Shown here in pieces: positions 50,022 through 60,225 of a stretch of 64,000 nucleotides of DNA. A program made the position numbers and the translations under genes. Source of the DNA: Winogradskyella ursingii (GTDB taxonomy: Bacteria > Bacteroidota > Bacteroidia > Flavobacteriales > Flavobacteriaceae); assembly GCF_013403975.1 (NCBI RefSeq), contig NZ_JABFDH010000003.1, positions 124,001 to 188,000 of the forward strand. The letters run 5' to 3'. How positions within the stretch are numbered: the stretch's first letter is position 1; every line of letters starts with the position of its first letter. The notes beneath the pieces are model-generated. The model searched no databases. It saw only the letters and a program-made list of their open reading frames with translations, and was not told the DNA's origin.

Positions 50022-51736
50022 TTAACTCTGTGCTTTGCAAAATTGTCTGCCCAATCTTTTACAGTATCACCAAAACACTCTAATATGGCATCGACACCAA
50101 TAACACTTCCTTTTGCCAATCTGCCGAGTACTGCAATAGGTACAATCGTTTCATTTTCTGCAGTTTTTATATAGGCATCTGGTTGGGTTTCAATTCCTAA
50201 TTCTGAATGTATGGGCTTTATAAGGTTGTTTTCGAGTAAATGTTCTATAATTTTAGAATCAGTATCTAATAATTTCGGTGGATCGATTACACTATTTACA
50301 AGTACGCTACAATGAATTATTTCGTTTTTCTTGTTTTTTAGTTCCCATCCCTTATCAATTGCACTAATTTTTGGATCGTGAACGTAGTTTAACGTTAAAA
50401 CTTCTGCGTCTACAAGAGCCAAGAGTTGCTGCATGCTTTCTATTGGAGGACCATAAGAATAACGTTTAATGCGCTCATCCAATTCTACAACTTTATTAAG
50501 GATGCCTTCATCAATTTGTGCATGTGTAAAAGTTTTATAAAATCTGGGTTGGCAATGTCTCCAAACTTGACCGATACAAAAATCCAAAGTAATTTTAGCC
50601 TCTCCCAAAGCCATACCTATAAAAGATTCAATTTGTTTATAGGTGGATAAATCAGTATTTAAAATAAGTGCGTGTTTAAAATTGTCGTTGCGTAACCATT
50701 CTAAAATTACTTGTTCAACCTCAGTCGAATCTAGATCATGATTTTTAGCTTTTTTATTCAAATTAATAAAAATTTGAGCGACAATCTTTGCCATTGGTTC
50801 TATTAAAAGGTCAATGTTGTTCACACTTTTTTGACTTTGAGTTACAGCATCTATTTTTTTAGTAAACCAGCTTAGGGTTTTGTTACTTGGAAGAAACCAA
50901 TTGTCAATTTTTTGATTTAACGGCTTAGGCGCTAAAGGCAAACCATCTAATGAAAATGGAACTAGTTTTAAATTTTGGCTGTTTACTTTATAGTAAACTG
51001 TTTCAAAGGTGCATGGATTGGTTACTTTAAAATTTCCGTAATTGTTTATTGCCAAATACCGCATTATATCTATCATGGCAAGACCAAATCCTCTCATCCC
51101 AATATTTATGTCGGTTTTGTTTTTGTAATTTTTAAGTTGTGTTACAGGATAAGGTTCTGTAAAAACTTCAGTATTTAGATTTTTTTCTGCGTGCTTGACC
51201 CAAGATTTAATTTGGGTTGATAATTTGGTCGGTTGATGTCCTATGGTTAGCAGTACGTCATCACAAGTCCAATTTTTATTATGAGTTTGGATAAAGATTT
51301 TACCATCTTTAGCCTCAACATGTTGCACAAACTCTTTTACGATATGAAAATGATGAAGATGTTTTATGTCTTTAACAAGTGCTGTAAATCGTTCAAAAAG
51401 ATAGCGACCCAATTTATTTCTAGGAGGAAAGTTATCTGGTTTGGTCGACGATTGTTTAAATCCGCACCATTCATGATAAGATGGAAAACGTTTAATGGTT
51501 AAATTGCTATACTCAAATTTTGGCCTTTCTTTTATACCAATCAATGCACGCTCAGTAATATTTATCCAATTAGAATCTGGTTGATCTACATTCCAAATGG
51601 TACCAGCACCTGGTGTATTTGACGGTTCAAAAATATAGATTTCTAAGGTTTTATCGAGGTGGCCTAAATTGATTATAAGCCGCTCCAAAGCATAAAGACC
51701 CCTTGGACCCATTCCTATAATAGCAAGTTGGTTCAT
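50018..51736 (-). CDS. FAD/NAD(P)-binding protein (NAD_binding_9 family)
   Basis: A 572-residue cytosolic protein that starts with the Rossmann loop LAIIGMGPRGLYALERL. Further parts such as FEPSNTPGAGTIWN, FPPRNKLGRYLFERF and TDINIGMRGFGLAMIDIMRYL agree with the HpnW-like/NAD_binding_9 family. The family is related to flavin mono-oxygenases, but its reaction is undefined. The stop codon shares TTAA with the radical-SAM partner gene. It is unrelated to that system by sequence. A terminator for the next upstream gene lies just before it. Confidence 0.82.
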   Translation of the reverse strand: MNQLAIIGMGPRGLYALERLIINLGHLDKTLEIYIFEPSNTPGAGTIWNVDQPDSNWINITERALIGIKERPKFEYSNLTIKRFPSYHEWCGFKQSSTKPDNFPPRNKLGRYLFERFTALVKDIKHLHHFHIVKEFVQHVEAKDGKIFIQTHNKNWTCDDVLLTIGHQPTKLSTQIKSWVKHAEKNLNTEVFTEPYPVTQLKNYKNKTDINIGMRGFGLAMIDIMRYLAINNYGNFKVTNPCTFETVYYKVNSQNLKLVPFSLDGLPLAPKPLNQKIDNWFLPSNKTLSWFTKKIDAVTQSQKSVNNIDLLIEPMAKIVAQIFINLNKKAKNHDLDSTEVEQVILEWLRNDNFKHALILNTDLSTYKQIESFIGMALGEAKITLDFCIGQVWRHCQPRFYKTFTHAQIDEGILNKVVELDERIKRYSYGPPIESMQQLLALVDAEVLTLNYVHDPKISAIDKGWELKNKKNEIIHCSVLVNSVIDPPKLLDTDSKIIEHLLENNLIKPIHSELGIETQPDAYIKTAENETIVPIAVLGRLAKGSVIGVDAILECFGDTVKDWADNFAKHRVN

Positions 51737-51750
51737 ACCTTTTAAAGTTA

Positions 51751-51777
51751 ATAAAAAACCATCTCGATTGAGATGGT
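51751..51777 (-). terminator. Rho-independent terminator after outer-membrane beta-barrel gene
   Basis: ACCATCTC (51758-51765) and GAGATGGT (51770-51777) form a perfect 8-bp stem with a 4-nt loop; on the minus strand it is followed by TTTTTTATT. Confidence 0.8.
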
Positions 51778-51804
51778 CATTTATATAAATATGTGCTTTA
51801 TTAG

Positions 51805-52299
51805 TTAAAATTGGTACCGAACACCCAATGCGATATCAAAATCAAGATCATTATTGTCGTATAGGTCATCTCCAAAACCAATTTCTGGCCTAAAATCTAA
51901 TGATAACATAAGAGGAATATCGAAGCTGTATTCTATACCAATGTCTCCAGCAGCAAAGAAAAACGTTTCGCTATCATCAAATTGATCAGGTACATTGTCA
52001 AAACTGTAAGATGCAACTCCACCACCTGCGCCTACGTACCAGTTAAAGTCTCCATCCAACGGAAATACCCATTGGTACAGACCTGTTAGTTTAAAACCAT
52101 CGTAATTATTACCGCTTCTTAGGCCTAAATCAAGCTCAAGCCTATTAGCATCACCTAAGGCACGTTGATAAGATATTTCAGCCCCAAAACCGTCACTATC
52201 ACCTAAACGTAATCCAATAGCGTTTTCAGCGATTTCTTGGGCGCTTGAGATGGTTGTAAAACCGATTAACAAACCTGCTAATAAAAATAATTTTTTCAT
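51805..52299 (-). CDS. Small outer-membrane beta-barrel protein, 164 aa
   Basis: A signal peptide (about residues 1-20, ending TISSAQ) is followed by a predicted eight-strand barrel. Alternating patterns are GLRLGDSDGFGAEISYQRAL, NRLELDLGLRSG, FKLTGLYQWVFPL, FNWYVGAGGGVASYSF, FFFAAGDIGIEYSF and DIALGVRYQF, which ends with phenylalanine as outer-membrane barrels do. It resembles OmpA/OmpX-like barrels (PF13505) of Bacteroidota. The role is structural or unknown. It has a terminator and a long upstream region. Confidence 0.85.
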   Translation of the reverse strand: MKKLFLLAGLLIGFTTISSAQEIAENAIGLRLGDSDGFGAEISYQRALGDANRLELDLGLRSGNNYDGFKLTGLYQWVFPLDGDFNWYVGAGGGVASYSFDNVPDQFDDSETFFFAAGDIGIEYSFDIPLMLSLDFRPEIGFGDDLYDNNDLDFDIALGVRYQF

Positions 52300-52438
52300 A
52301 ATCTTTGAGTTTTAGTTTTTTAATCAGAGCATCATAGAATGCCCATATTAACATAAGTACGAATTTATGTTAAAATTGAAATAGAAGGTTTATTTTTATG
52401 ACAATTTTATAACTCTAACCGAGCTATTTTTAACTTAT

Positions 52439-55378
52439 ATGCTTTTGTCAAACTCCAAAAATCTTTCTCTACTTAATTCCACTTTAGAAGGCAATTTATA
52501 TTTTGACGATTTAATGCGGAAACTCTATGCAACGGATGCGTCGGTATATAGAAAATTACCACTAGCAGTAGCTATACCAAAATCAAATCAGGACATAAAA
52601 TTATTGATTGATTTTGCCAAAGAGCATGCCATTTCTTTGATACCAAGAACTGCAGGAACTTCTTTGGCTGGCCAATGTGTTGGCAATGGTGTTGTAGTTG
52701 ATGTGTCCAAACATTTTACTAAGATTTTAAAAGTTGACGAGCGTTATAAAACAGTGACCGTTCAGCCCGGAGTAATTAGGGACGAGCTTAACAATTTCTT
52801 AAAACCGTTTGGTTTGTTTTTTGGGCCAAACACTTCCACATCCAACCGTTGTATGATAGGAGGTATGGTAGGCAATAATTCTTCCGGTACAACATCTATT
52901 CAATATGGTGTTACAAGAGATAAGGTTTTAAGTCTGAAAACAATTTTAAGTGATGGAAGTGAGGTTGAATTTAAGTCGATTTCAAAGGAAGAATTCGATG
53001 ATAAATTAAAACTTAAAACACTTGAAGGGCAAATATATAGAACTGTATTTTCTGAATTAAAACCGGAAGATGTTCAGAATCAAATAAGAAATGAATTTCC
53101 CAAACCCGTAATCCATCGCAGAAATACAGGTTATGCGATGGATGAATTAATTAAATCTGAAGTTTTTCCAAATTCAGTTACAAATTCAAATTTTAATATG
53201 TGCAAACTGCTCGCAGGTAGTGAAGGCACATTGGCATTTACCACTGAAATCACTCTGCAATTAGATAAATTACCTCCAGCTGAGAGTGCAGTTGTGGCGC
53301 TGCATTATAAAAGTATCGACTCTTGTTTAAAATCTATCGCAAAATTGATGGAGCACAATTTGCATACTTGCGAAATGCTTGATGATACAATTCTAAATCT
53401 CACAAAGCACAATAAACTTCAGCAACAAAACAGACAATTTATTGTTGGCGAACCCATAGCACTTTTGATGTGTGAACTAAAAGAAGATACCATTGACGAC
53501 TTAGATGCCGCTCTTCACCGATTTATCGGAACAGTTGAAGATCTTGACCTATCTTACGCTTCACCCGTTTTAAAAGGCAGGGAAATTGATAAATCAGTAG
53601 AATTACGAAAAGCAGGATTGGGGCTTTTGGGTAACATGATTGGTGACAAAAAGGCCGTGGCTTGTATTGAGGATACTGCTGTGGCTTTAGAAGATTTAGA
53701 AAACTACATATCTGAGTTTTCGGAATTGATGACTTCATACAAGCAAAATCCGGTTTATTATGCTCATGCTGGAGCAGGAGAGTTGCATCTTAGACCGATT
53801 TTAAATCTTAAGAAATCTGAAGATGTTGCTTTATTCCGAAAAATCACAACTGATGTTGCTACTTTGGTTAAGAAATACAAAGGTTCAATGTCTGGTGAAC
53901 ATGGAGACGGCATCGTTCGCTCAGAATTTATTCCAATGATGATTGGTGAAGGTAACTATCAAATTTTAAAGCGGATTAAATCAACCTTTGACCCAAATAA
54001 TATTTTTAATGCTGGTAAAATTGTCGATGCCTTTCCCATGGACCAAAACCTACGATATCAGGTCGATCGGGAAGAACCGAGAATTGAGACTGTTTTAGAT
54101 TTTTCAAGTTCCAAAGGTATTCTACGAGAGGCCGAAAAATGTAATGGTTCTGGTGATTGCAGAAAGTTACCAGAATTTGGAGGTACTATGTGTCCGAGTT
54201 ATAGAGCCACACGAAATGAAAAGGATACCACACGAGCACGAGCTAATGCATTGCGTGAATATTTGACCAATTCAGATAAAGCCAACAAATTTAATCATAA
54301 GGAATTAAAAGATGTGTTCGATTTATGTCTGAGTTGCAAAGCTTGTGCGAGCGAATGCCCAAGTAGTGTTGATGTAGCAAGTTTAAAGACCGAATTTCAG
54401 TACCAATACCAAAAAGCAAATGGTTTTAAATTTAAAGACCGGTTTTTTGCTAATGCAACTAAATACAATAAAATTGCTTCACGGATGCCATGGCTAACTA
54501 ATGGACTTTTTAATGGAAAATTCAGTTCTAAATTGCTTCGTCTTTCTTTAGGTATCCATCCCAAACGAAGCTTCCCAAAAGTGACGAAATCTTATTCCAG
54601 TTTTAGTAATTTTTCAGATTGGATTGAAGATGAAAAAGATGTCAAAAAAATCATTAAAACTGTGCATTTATTCGTGGATGAATTTACTAATTATTTAGAA
54701 TCTGAAATTGCGATTGACACTAAAGTTTTACTTGAATCATTAAATTACAAAGTGATTGATGTCAGTCATTTAGAAAGTGGAAGAGGTTTTTTGTCTAAAG
54801 GATTTTTGGAACAATCAAAATCAATAGCAAATACCAATGTCAGCTATTTTAAAGAATTTCAAAATGATACTTTTAATCTAGTCGGAATTGAGCCATCAGC
54901 GATATTGACGTTCAAGGATGAATACTTGCGTTTAGCAGATGATAAAGATTCAGCTAATCAAATTGCGAAACAGACCTTTTTAATTGAAGAATTCATTCAA
55001 CAAGAAATAGAATTGGGAAATATTTCTTCAGAACAATTTACAACAGATTCCAAATCAATTAAATTCCATGGACACTGTCATCAAAAAGCATTAGCGAATC
55101 AAAAAAGTAGTTTTGATATGCTTAATTTGCCAAAGAATTATAAAGTAACCATCATTCCTAGTGGTTGTTGTGGTATGGCAGGCAGTTTTGGTTATGAAAA
55201 AGACAAATACGAGATTAGTATGCAAATTGGCGAGCAAACTCTTTTTCCAGCAGTTAGAAAAGCTTCGGGCGATACTTTAATTGCGGCAAACGGTACAAGT
55301 TGTAGACATCAGATTAAAGATGGAACCGGAATTAAAGCTAAGCATCCTGTAACTATTCTTAGAGAGGCCCTTATTTAA
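52439..55378 (+). CDS. FAD-linked oxidase fused to Fe-S/CCG domain (D-lactate/glycolate dehydrogenase type)
   Basis: A 979-residue protein of two parts. The N-terminal half is an FAD-binding PCMH domain (SLIPRTAGTSLAGQCVGNGV, then GGMVGNNSSGTTSIQYG) with a C-terminal oxidase cap (YAHAGAGELHLRPIL, GSMSGEHGDGIVRSEF). The second half has ferredoxin-like clusters (CNGSGDCRKLP ... CPSY; CLSCKACASECPSSVD) and CCG-type cysteine motifs (HGHCHQKAL, SGCCGMAGSFGYE). Such fusions oxidise D-2-hydroxy acids such as D-lactate or glycolate and pass electrons to the quinone pool. Its stop codon shares TTAA with the convergent LpxH-like gene. Confidence 0.9.
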   Translation: MLLSNSKNLSLLNSTLEGNLYFDDLMRKLYATDASVYRKLPLAVAIPKSNQDIKLLIDFAKEHAISLIPRTAGTSLAGQCVGNGVVVDVSKHFTKILKVDERYKTVTVQPGVIRDELNNFLKPFGLFFGPNTSTSNRCMIGGMVGNNSSGTTSIQYGVTRDKVLSLKTILSDGSEVEFKSISKEEFDDKLKLKTLEGQIYRTVFSELKPEDVQNQIRNEFPKPVIHRRNTGYAMDELIKSEVFPNSVTNSNFNMCKLLAGSEGTLAFTTEITLQLDKLPPAESAVVALHYKSIDSCLKSIAKLMEHNLHTCEMLDDTILNLTKHNKLQQQNRQFIVGEPIALLMCELKEDTIDDLDAALHRFIGTVEDLDLSYASPVLKGREIDKSVELRKAGLGLLGNMIGDKKAVACIEDTAVALEDLENYISEFSELMTSYKQNPVYYAHAGAGELHLRPILNLKKSEDVALFRKITTDVATLVKKYKGSMSGEHGDGIVRSEFIPMMIGEGNYQILKRIKSTFDPNNIFNAGKIVDAFPMDQNLRYQVDREEPRIETVLDFSSSKGILREAEKCNGSGDCRKLPEFGGTMCPSYRATRNEKDTTRARANALREYLTNSDKANKFNHKELKDVFDLCLSCKACASECPSSVDVASLKTEFQYQYQKANGFKFKDRFFANATKYNKIASRMPWLTNGLFNGKFSSKLLRLSLGIHPKRSFPKVTKSYSSFSNFSDWIEDEKDVKKIIKTVHLFVDEFTNYLESEIAIDTKVLLESLNYKVIDVSHLESGRGFLSKGFLEQSKSIANTNVSYFKEFQNDTFNLVGIEPSAILTFKDEYLRLADDKDSANQIAKQTFLIEEFIQQEIELGNISSEQFTTDSKSIKFHGHCHQKALANQKSSFDMLNLPKNYKVTIIPSGCCGMAGSFGYEKDKYEISMQIGEQTLFPAVRKASGDTLIAANGTSCRHQIKDGTGIKAKHPVTILREALI

Positions 55379-56247
55379 TCTTTATTCTTTTTCTTTGTTT
55401 TTTTAGGCTGCTCAACAATGGTAATTGCGGCAATCAAATCTTTCATGTCCATTTCCTTTAATTCTTCATCTGCAAAAAAAGGGGTAAGCTTATCTTTATT
55501 GTAACTATATATTTTCCAGCGCTTAAATTGATACTCTAAAGCGGTAAAATTTTCGACCCAATCTCCAGAATTGAGATATGTTGTGTTGCCATATTTGTTT
55601 TCAACCTTTAACATTTTTGGTTGATGAATATGGCCACAAATCACATAATCGTATCGATTTTCTATAGCTAGTTCAGTCGCAACTTTTTCGAAATCATTAA
55701 TATATTTTACAGCTCCCTTTACTGAGTTCTTTATCTTTTTGGATAACGAATAACGTTCTTTGCCCAATCGATCCAAGCACCAATTGACAAAACGGTTGAT
55801 TAAGATTAGCATATCATAACCGTAACTTCCCAATTTGGCGAGCCATTTAGCATTTTGGATAGAAATATCGAATACATCGCCATGAAAAAACCATGCTTTT
55901 TTTCCATCAAGATTCAATACCAATTTATTAACTATGGAAATATTACCAATTTCAGTATCTGTAAATTTACGAAGCATTTCATCATGATTGCCTGTTATGT
56001 AAATGACCTCAGTACCATTAGCGGCAAAGTCCATAATTTTCTTAATAACGCTAAGATGTGATTTTGGAAAGTAACGCTTTTTAAATTGCCAGACATCGAT
56101 AATATCACCATTTAGGATCAGTTTCTTTGGCTGGATGCTGTTAAGGTAAGTCAATAACTGCTTGGCGTGACAGCCATAAGTGCCGAGATGCACATCCGAA
56201 ATTACTACTATTTCAATTTTTCGTTTTAAATTCAAAGCTCTATTCAA
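55375..56247 (-). CDS. LpxH-like metallophosphoesterase (UDP-2,3-diacylglucosamine hydrolase family)
   Basis: A 290-residue calcineurin-like phosphoesterase. Metal-site blocks are VISDVHLGTYGC, LILNGDIIDVWQ, YITGNHDEML and CGHIHQPKM, in family order. The central part is like LpxH, which hydrolyses UDP-diacylglucosamine in lipid A synthesis, but it could also be one of the related phosphoesterases. The start is TTG at 56247: the preceding in-frame codon is a stop, and no ATG precedes the VISD motif. A Lys-rich tail (KKTKKKNKD) is present. No other lipid A genes lie nearby. Confidence 0.82.
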   Translation of the reverse strand: MNRALNLKRKIEIVVISDVHLGTYGCHAKQLLTYLNSIQPKKLILNGDIIDVWQFKKRYFPKSHLSVIKKIMDFAANGTEVIYITGNHDEMLRKFTDTEIGNISIVNKLVLNLDGKKAWFFHGDVFDISIQNAKWLAKLGSYGYDMLILINRFVNWCLDRLGKERYSLSKKIKNSVKGAVKYINDFEKVATELAIENRYDYVICGHIHQPKMLKVENKYGNTTYLNSGDWVENFTALEYQFKRWKIYSYNKDKLTPFFADEELKEMDMKDLIAAITIVEQPKKTKKKNKD

Positions 56248-56447
56248 TTACTGCAAAGCAAAGAACACAAAATGATTTTGCATTCGTATTATCACATAAT
56301 TAACTAACTATGAGCAAACTGTTATTATAATGTTACGGAAATATTAAGCATAAAATAAGCGGACATTTTAAACAATCACTGACGAAAATTCGTGATGCAT
56401 TTTTGTTTCTGTAATAATACATTTACATTAGCGTAAAATATGATTTA

Positions 56448-57518
56448 ATGGCGGGAAATTCCTTCGGAAAATTATTTAAACTCACCACTTACGGTGAATC
56501 ACATGGAAAAGCAATTGGCGGAATTATTGATGGATGTCCGGCAGGAATACAGCTCGATTTTGAAGCAATCCAAAATGAAATGGAGCGTCGCAAACCAGGA
56601 CAGTCCAAAATCGTTACGCAAAGAAAAGAGCCAGATGCAGTGGAATTCTATTCAGGTATTTTTGAAGGTAAAACAACAGGCACGCCAATAGGATTTGTGA
56701 TTCATAATACCAACCAAAAATCTAAAGATTATTCGCATATAAAAGATGTATATCGTCCAAGTCACGCAGACTATACGTACGATAAAAAATATGGCGTTCG
56801 TGATTACAGAGGTGGAGGAAGAAGTTCGGCTCGAGAAACAGCGTGTAGGGTAGTGGCAGGAGCTATTGCAAAACAGTTTTTAAGCTCCATTAAAATTAAT
56901 GCTTTCACATCTTCAGTTGGAAATATCACTGTGGAAAAACCTTATCAGGAATTGGATTTGAATTTAACAGAATCTAATGTGATACGTTGTCCAGATTCTG
57001 AAACTGCTGAAAAAATGATTGCCAAAGTTGAAGAGGTTAAAAAGCAAGGTGATACCGTAGGAGGTGTGATTACTTGTGTTATACAAAATGTACCAGCTGG
57101 ATTGGGAGAACCGGTTTTTGATAAATTGCATGCTGAATTAGGCAAAGCAATGCTATCGATAAATGCCGTAAAAGGTTTTGAGTATGGTAGTGGATTTGAT
57201 GGTGCAAAAATGCTGGGTAGTGTACATAATGACAAGTTTAATGAAGATGGTAGCACTAAGACCAACCGTTCTGGTGGTGTGCAAGGTGGTATTAGCAATG
57301 GCATGGACATTTATTTTAATATAGCTTTTAAGCCAGTGGCAACGACTTTACAGAAACAAAAAACAATCAACAGTAAGGGCGAAAATGTTGAAATGCAAGG
57401 CAAAGGCCGCCATGATCCGTGTGTTGTGCCGAGGGCCGTACCCATTGTTGAGGCTATGGCTGCTTTGGTTATTGCGGATTATAAACTCCTTCGTAGACAG
57501 GAGTCTCAGGATTGGTGA
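56448..57518 (+). CDS. aroC: Chorismate synthase
   Basis: A 356-residue protein of normal length. [20 protein letters not shown] at the start, [20 protein letters not shown] in the middle, and [20 protein letters not shown] and [20 protein letters not shown] later are the family signatures with conserved His and Arg residues. It makes chorismate from EPSP with reduced FMN, the last step of the shikimate pathway. Other aro genes are not in the window. The gene stands alone with a 200-bp upstream region. Confidence 0.96.
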   Translation: MAGNSFGKLFKLTTYGESHGKAIGGIIDGCPAGIQLDFEAIQNEMERRKPGQSKIVTQRKEPDAVEFYSGIFEGKTTGTPIGFVIHNTNQKSKDYSHIKDVYRPSHADYTYDKKYGVRDYRGGGRSSARETACRVVAGAIAKQFLSSIKINAFTSSVGNITVEKPYQELDLNLTESNVIRCPDSETAEKMIAKVEEVKKQGDTVGGVITCVIQNVPAGLGEPVFDKLHAELGKAMLSINAVKGFEYGSGFDGAKMLGSVHNDKFNEDGSTKTNRSGGVQGGISNGMDIYFNIAFKPVATTLQKQKTINSKGENVEMQGKGRHDPCVVPRAVPIVEAMAALVIADYKLLRRQESQDW

Positions 57519-57638
57519 TTTGACTTTGCGAAAACAGCGGTCCATATGAGCAATTAATGGTTAATAAATAAAAGAATAAGTTTAATTATAAAGATTCCTG
57601 CTTAGTAGGAGGAGATACTGAAATAAATTCAGCATACA

Positions 57639-59084
57639 ATGAAAAAATTAGCATTACACTGGAAAATTATTATAGGAATGGTACTCGGTATCATTTGGGC
57701 ATTGGTTTCAAGTTCAATGGGTTGGAGTGAATTTACCATCGATTGGATTGATCCTTTTGGCACTATCTTTATTAATTTGTTGAAATTGATTGCTGTGCCG
57801 CTTGTGTTGTTTTCTATTATTAGTGGTGTGGCCAATATTGGAGACCCTGCAAGTTTGGGGAGAATGGGCGGAAAAACCCTTGGGATTTATTTAGTTACCA
57901 CAATTTTAGCGATTTCACTCGGATTATTATTGGTTAATGTGATTAGTCCTGGAAAACTCATAGATGAACAGAGCAGAATTGACAATAGAATAAGCTATGA
58001 AATTTGGGCCGACAGCGAAGGCTATGAAATAAAAGATGGCGTAAACTATCTAAAAGATCCTGAGTTCTTTGAACGTGCACAGGAAATTTCAGATTTATCC
58101 AAGAGCGAACTTAAAGAAGCTTCGGTAGCAGATAAAATGGAGACTGCAAAAATGAAGGAAGATACTACACCTTTACAGCCTTTGGTAGATATAGTGCCTA
58201 GTAACTTTTTCTATTCATTATCCAACAATGGCTTAATGCTTCAGATCATATTCTTTGCGATATTTTTCGGTGTTTGTTTGTTGTTTATTCCAACGGACAA
58301 GGCCAGGCCTGTTATGAATCTTGTTGACAGCGTTAATGAGGTGTTTCTTAAAATGGTAGATGTTGTGATGCAGGCTGCACCATTCTTTGTCTTCGCATTA
58401 TTGGCAGGTGTAGTGAGTAAAATGGCAGGTGATGATATTGGAAAAGTTGTAGAAATATTTAAAGGTTTAAGCTGGTATTCATTAACTGTATTGGCTGGTT
58501 TACTTCTTATGATTTTTGTTGTTTATCCAATGATTTTGAAATTGTTTGTAAAGAAAGTTCCATACAAAGGATTTTTTAAAAGTATGAGTCCTGCACAAAC
58601 CTTGGCATTTTCGACATCGAGTAGTGCTGCAACACTTCCTGTTACTATGGAATGTGTGGAACAGAATTTAGGTGTCAATAAAAAAATAAGCAGTTTTGTA
58701 CTACCGATTGGAGCAACCGTTAATATGGACGGAACGAGTTTATACCAAGCTGTAGCTGTGATTTTCCTGGCTCAAATGCACATGATAGATTTAACTTTAG
58801 GACAACAGATTACTGTAGTTTTAACAGCGACTTTAGCCTCAATTGGTTCTGCAGCGGTACCAAGTGCAGGGTTGGTAATGCTGATTATTGTTTTGAGCTC
58901 AGTAGGGTTAAACCCTGCATGGATTGCTATAATTTTTCCGGTTGACCGTATTTTAGATATGTTTAGAACTGTTGTTAATGTAACTGGAGATGCAACTGTT
59001 TGTTCAATCATTGCCGATGGTGAAAATATGTTGGATTATAAAGGAGAAAAAGACCCAACAGAAACTTTTGACTTGGATTCTTAA
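57639..59084 (+). CDS. Dicarboxylate/amino-acid:cation symporter (DAACS family)
   Basis: A 481-residue protein of eight transmembrane helices plus two re-entrant hairpins. Family motifs are the serine-rich FSTSSSAATLPVTMEC and IGATVNMDGTSLYQA, which bind glutamate/aspartate and sodium in GltP/GltPh relatives, and PVDRILDMFRTVVNVTGDAT. An insertion of about 70 hydrophilic residues is present in the loop after the third helix (DEQSRIDNRISYEI ... EDTTPLQP), longer than in E. coli GltP. It imports acidic amino acids or C4-dicarboxylates. It lies 55 bp before the ATP-grasp gene on the same strand, so it may feed that operon; this is an inference. Confidence 0.9.
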   Translation: MKKLALHWKIIIGMVLGIIWALVSSSMGWSEFTIDWIDPFGTIFINLLKLIAVPLVLFSIISGVANIGDPASLGRMGGKTLGIYLVTTILAISLGLLLVNVISPGKLIDEQSRIDNRISYEIWADSEGYEIKDGVNYLKDPEFFERAQEISDLSKSELKEASVADKMETAKMKEDTTPLQPLVDIVPSNFFYSLSNNGLMLQIIFFAIFFGVCLLFIPTDKARPVMNLVDSVNEVFLKMVDVVMQAAPFFVFALLAGVVSKMAGDDIGKVVEIFKGLSWYSLTVLAGLLLMIFVVYPMILKLFVKKVPYKGFFKSMSPAQTLAFSTSSSAATLPVTMECVEQNLGVNKKISSFVLPIGATVNMDGTSLYQAVAVIFLAQMHMIDLTLGQQITVVLTATLASIGSAAVPSAGLVMLIIVLSSVGLNPAWIAIIFPVDRILDMFRTVVNVTGDATVCSIIADGENMLDYKGEKDPTETFDLDS

Positions 59085-59139
59085 GTATTCTTTATTAATT
59101 TTTTAACTTTAATATAAAGGAACTAAAAACCAACACAAT

Positions 59140-60177
59140 ATGAACATTTGCTTCATTATGTATCCATGGGAAACTATTAATCCTGAACACGATACAAGTT
59201 TAGCTTTGATTAAAGAATGCGTGAAACGAGGACATGGTGTTGCCATGTGTTCTCCGGCAAACCTTACGATTCGAGATAGTGTAACCAATGCTTTTTGCAA
59301 TGTTATTGGGCGTATGGAAAAAGTGCCATCAACGCTCAAATCATTTTATTCAAAAGCAAAACTCAGAGAAGAAATGTTGCCCTTGGCAGGTTTTGATGCG
59401 ATTTTCTTTAGAGCTAATCCGCCTTTGGATCCTATAATGCTTAATTTTTTGGATTCAGTAAAAGACGATGTATTTATTGTAAACTCTCTTCAAGGCATGC
59501 GAGAGGCAAACAACAAACTTTACACCGCTGCTTTTGGTGATGCGCACAGCAATATCATTCCTAATACCCATGTATCAAAAAATAAGGAGTATTTGGTACA
59601 GCAAATAAAAGATTCCAAAGCAGATAAAATGATTTTGAAACCACTGAACGGTTTCGGTGGCTCTGGTGTCATTCTAATAGAGAAATCGGCAATGAGTAAC
59701 ATTAACTCTTTGCTCGACTTTTATATTTCTACAGGTGAGGGGGAAACCAATTATGTGATACTTCAAGATTATATTGATGGTGCAGACAAAGGCGATATTA
59801 GAATTTTATTGCTTAATGGAGAACCTGTTGGTGCCATGAGAAGAGTACCAGGCTCAGATGACCATCGCTCTAATGTTTCGGCAGGAGGAAGTATTCAAAA
59901 ACACACACTTACCAAAGCCGAAAAGGCTTTATGTAAGCAAATAGGACCAAAACTTGTTAAAGACGGCTTGTACTTTGTAGGTATCGATGTAATAGGAGGT
60001 AAATTGGTAGAAGTCAATGTTATGTCGCCAGGAGGTATTACTTACATGAATAAGGTTTATAAAAACAAGCGAAAGGTCGAAGAAAAAGTAATTGACTTTT
60101 TAGAAAGTAAAGTCTTGGATAAACTGCAAGCCTTTGATAGAAGAGCACGATTACGTAAAACTGTAGAAGAAGCATAG
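59140..60177 (+). CDS. GshB-like ATP-grasp ligase (glutathione synthetase family)
   Basis: A 345-residue protein with the two GshB domains: an N-terminal substrate part (AIFFRANPPLDPIMLNFLDS) and an ATP-grasp domain with MILKPLNGFGGSGVILIEK (ATP loop), YVILQDYIDGADKGDIRILL, VGAMRRVPGSDDHRSNVSAGG and FVGIDVIGGKLVEVNVMSPGGI (metal ligands E and N). Glutathione synthetases add glycine to gamma-glutamylcysteine. However, no gshA is in the window, and the C-terminal loop reads SPGGITYMNKVY instead of the SPTCIREIE of E. coli GshB. It may therefore join a different amino acid to an unknown partner. First gene of the five-gene run to the window end. Confidence 0.82.
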   Translation: MNICFIMYPWETINPEHDTSLALIKECVKRGHGVAMCSPANLTIRDSVTNAFCNVIGRMEKVPSTLKSFYSKAKLREEMLPLAGFDAIFFRANPPLDPIMLNFLDSVKDDVFIVNSLQGMREANNKLYTAAFGDAHSNIIPNTHVSKNKEYLVQQIKDSKADKMILKPLNGFGGSGVILIEKSAMSNINSLLDFYISTGEGETNYVILQDYIDGADKGDIRILLLNGEPVGAMRRVPGSDDHRSNVSAGGSIQKHTLTKAEKALCKQIGPKLVKDGLYFVGIDVIGGKLVEVNVMSPGGITYMNKVYKNKRKVEEKVIDFLESKVLDKLQAFDRRARLRKTVEEA

Positions 60178-60225
60178 ATGTTTTGAATCCGGATTATTTA
60201 AAGTTGGTTTTGTGATTGATATAAT

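Noticed and set aside
59140..60177. Ordinary glutathione biosynthesis
   Set aside because: No gshA partner is in the window, the gene is embedded in an operon unrelated to glutathione, and the C-terminal substrate loop differs from E. coli GshB. It remains possible if gshA is elsewhere.
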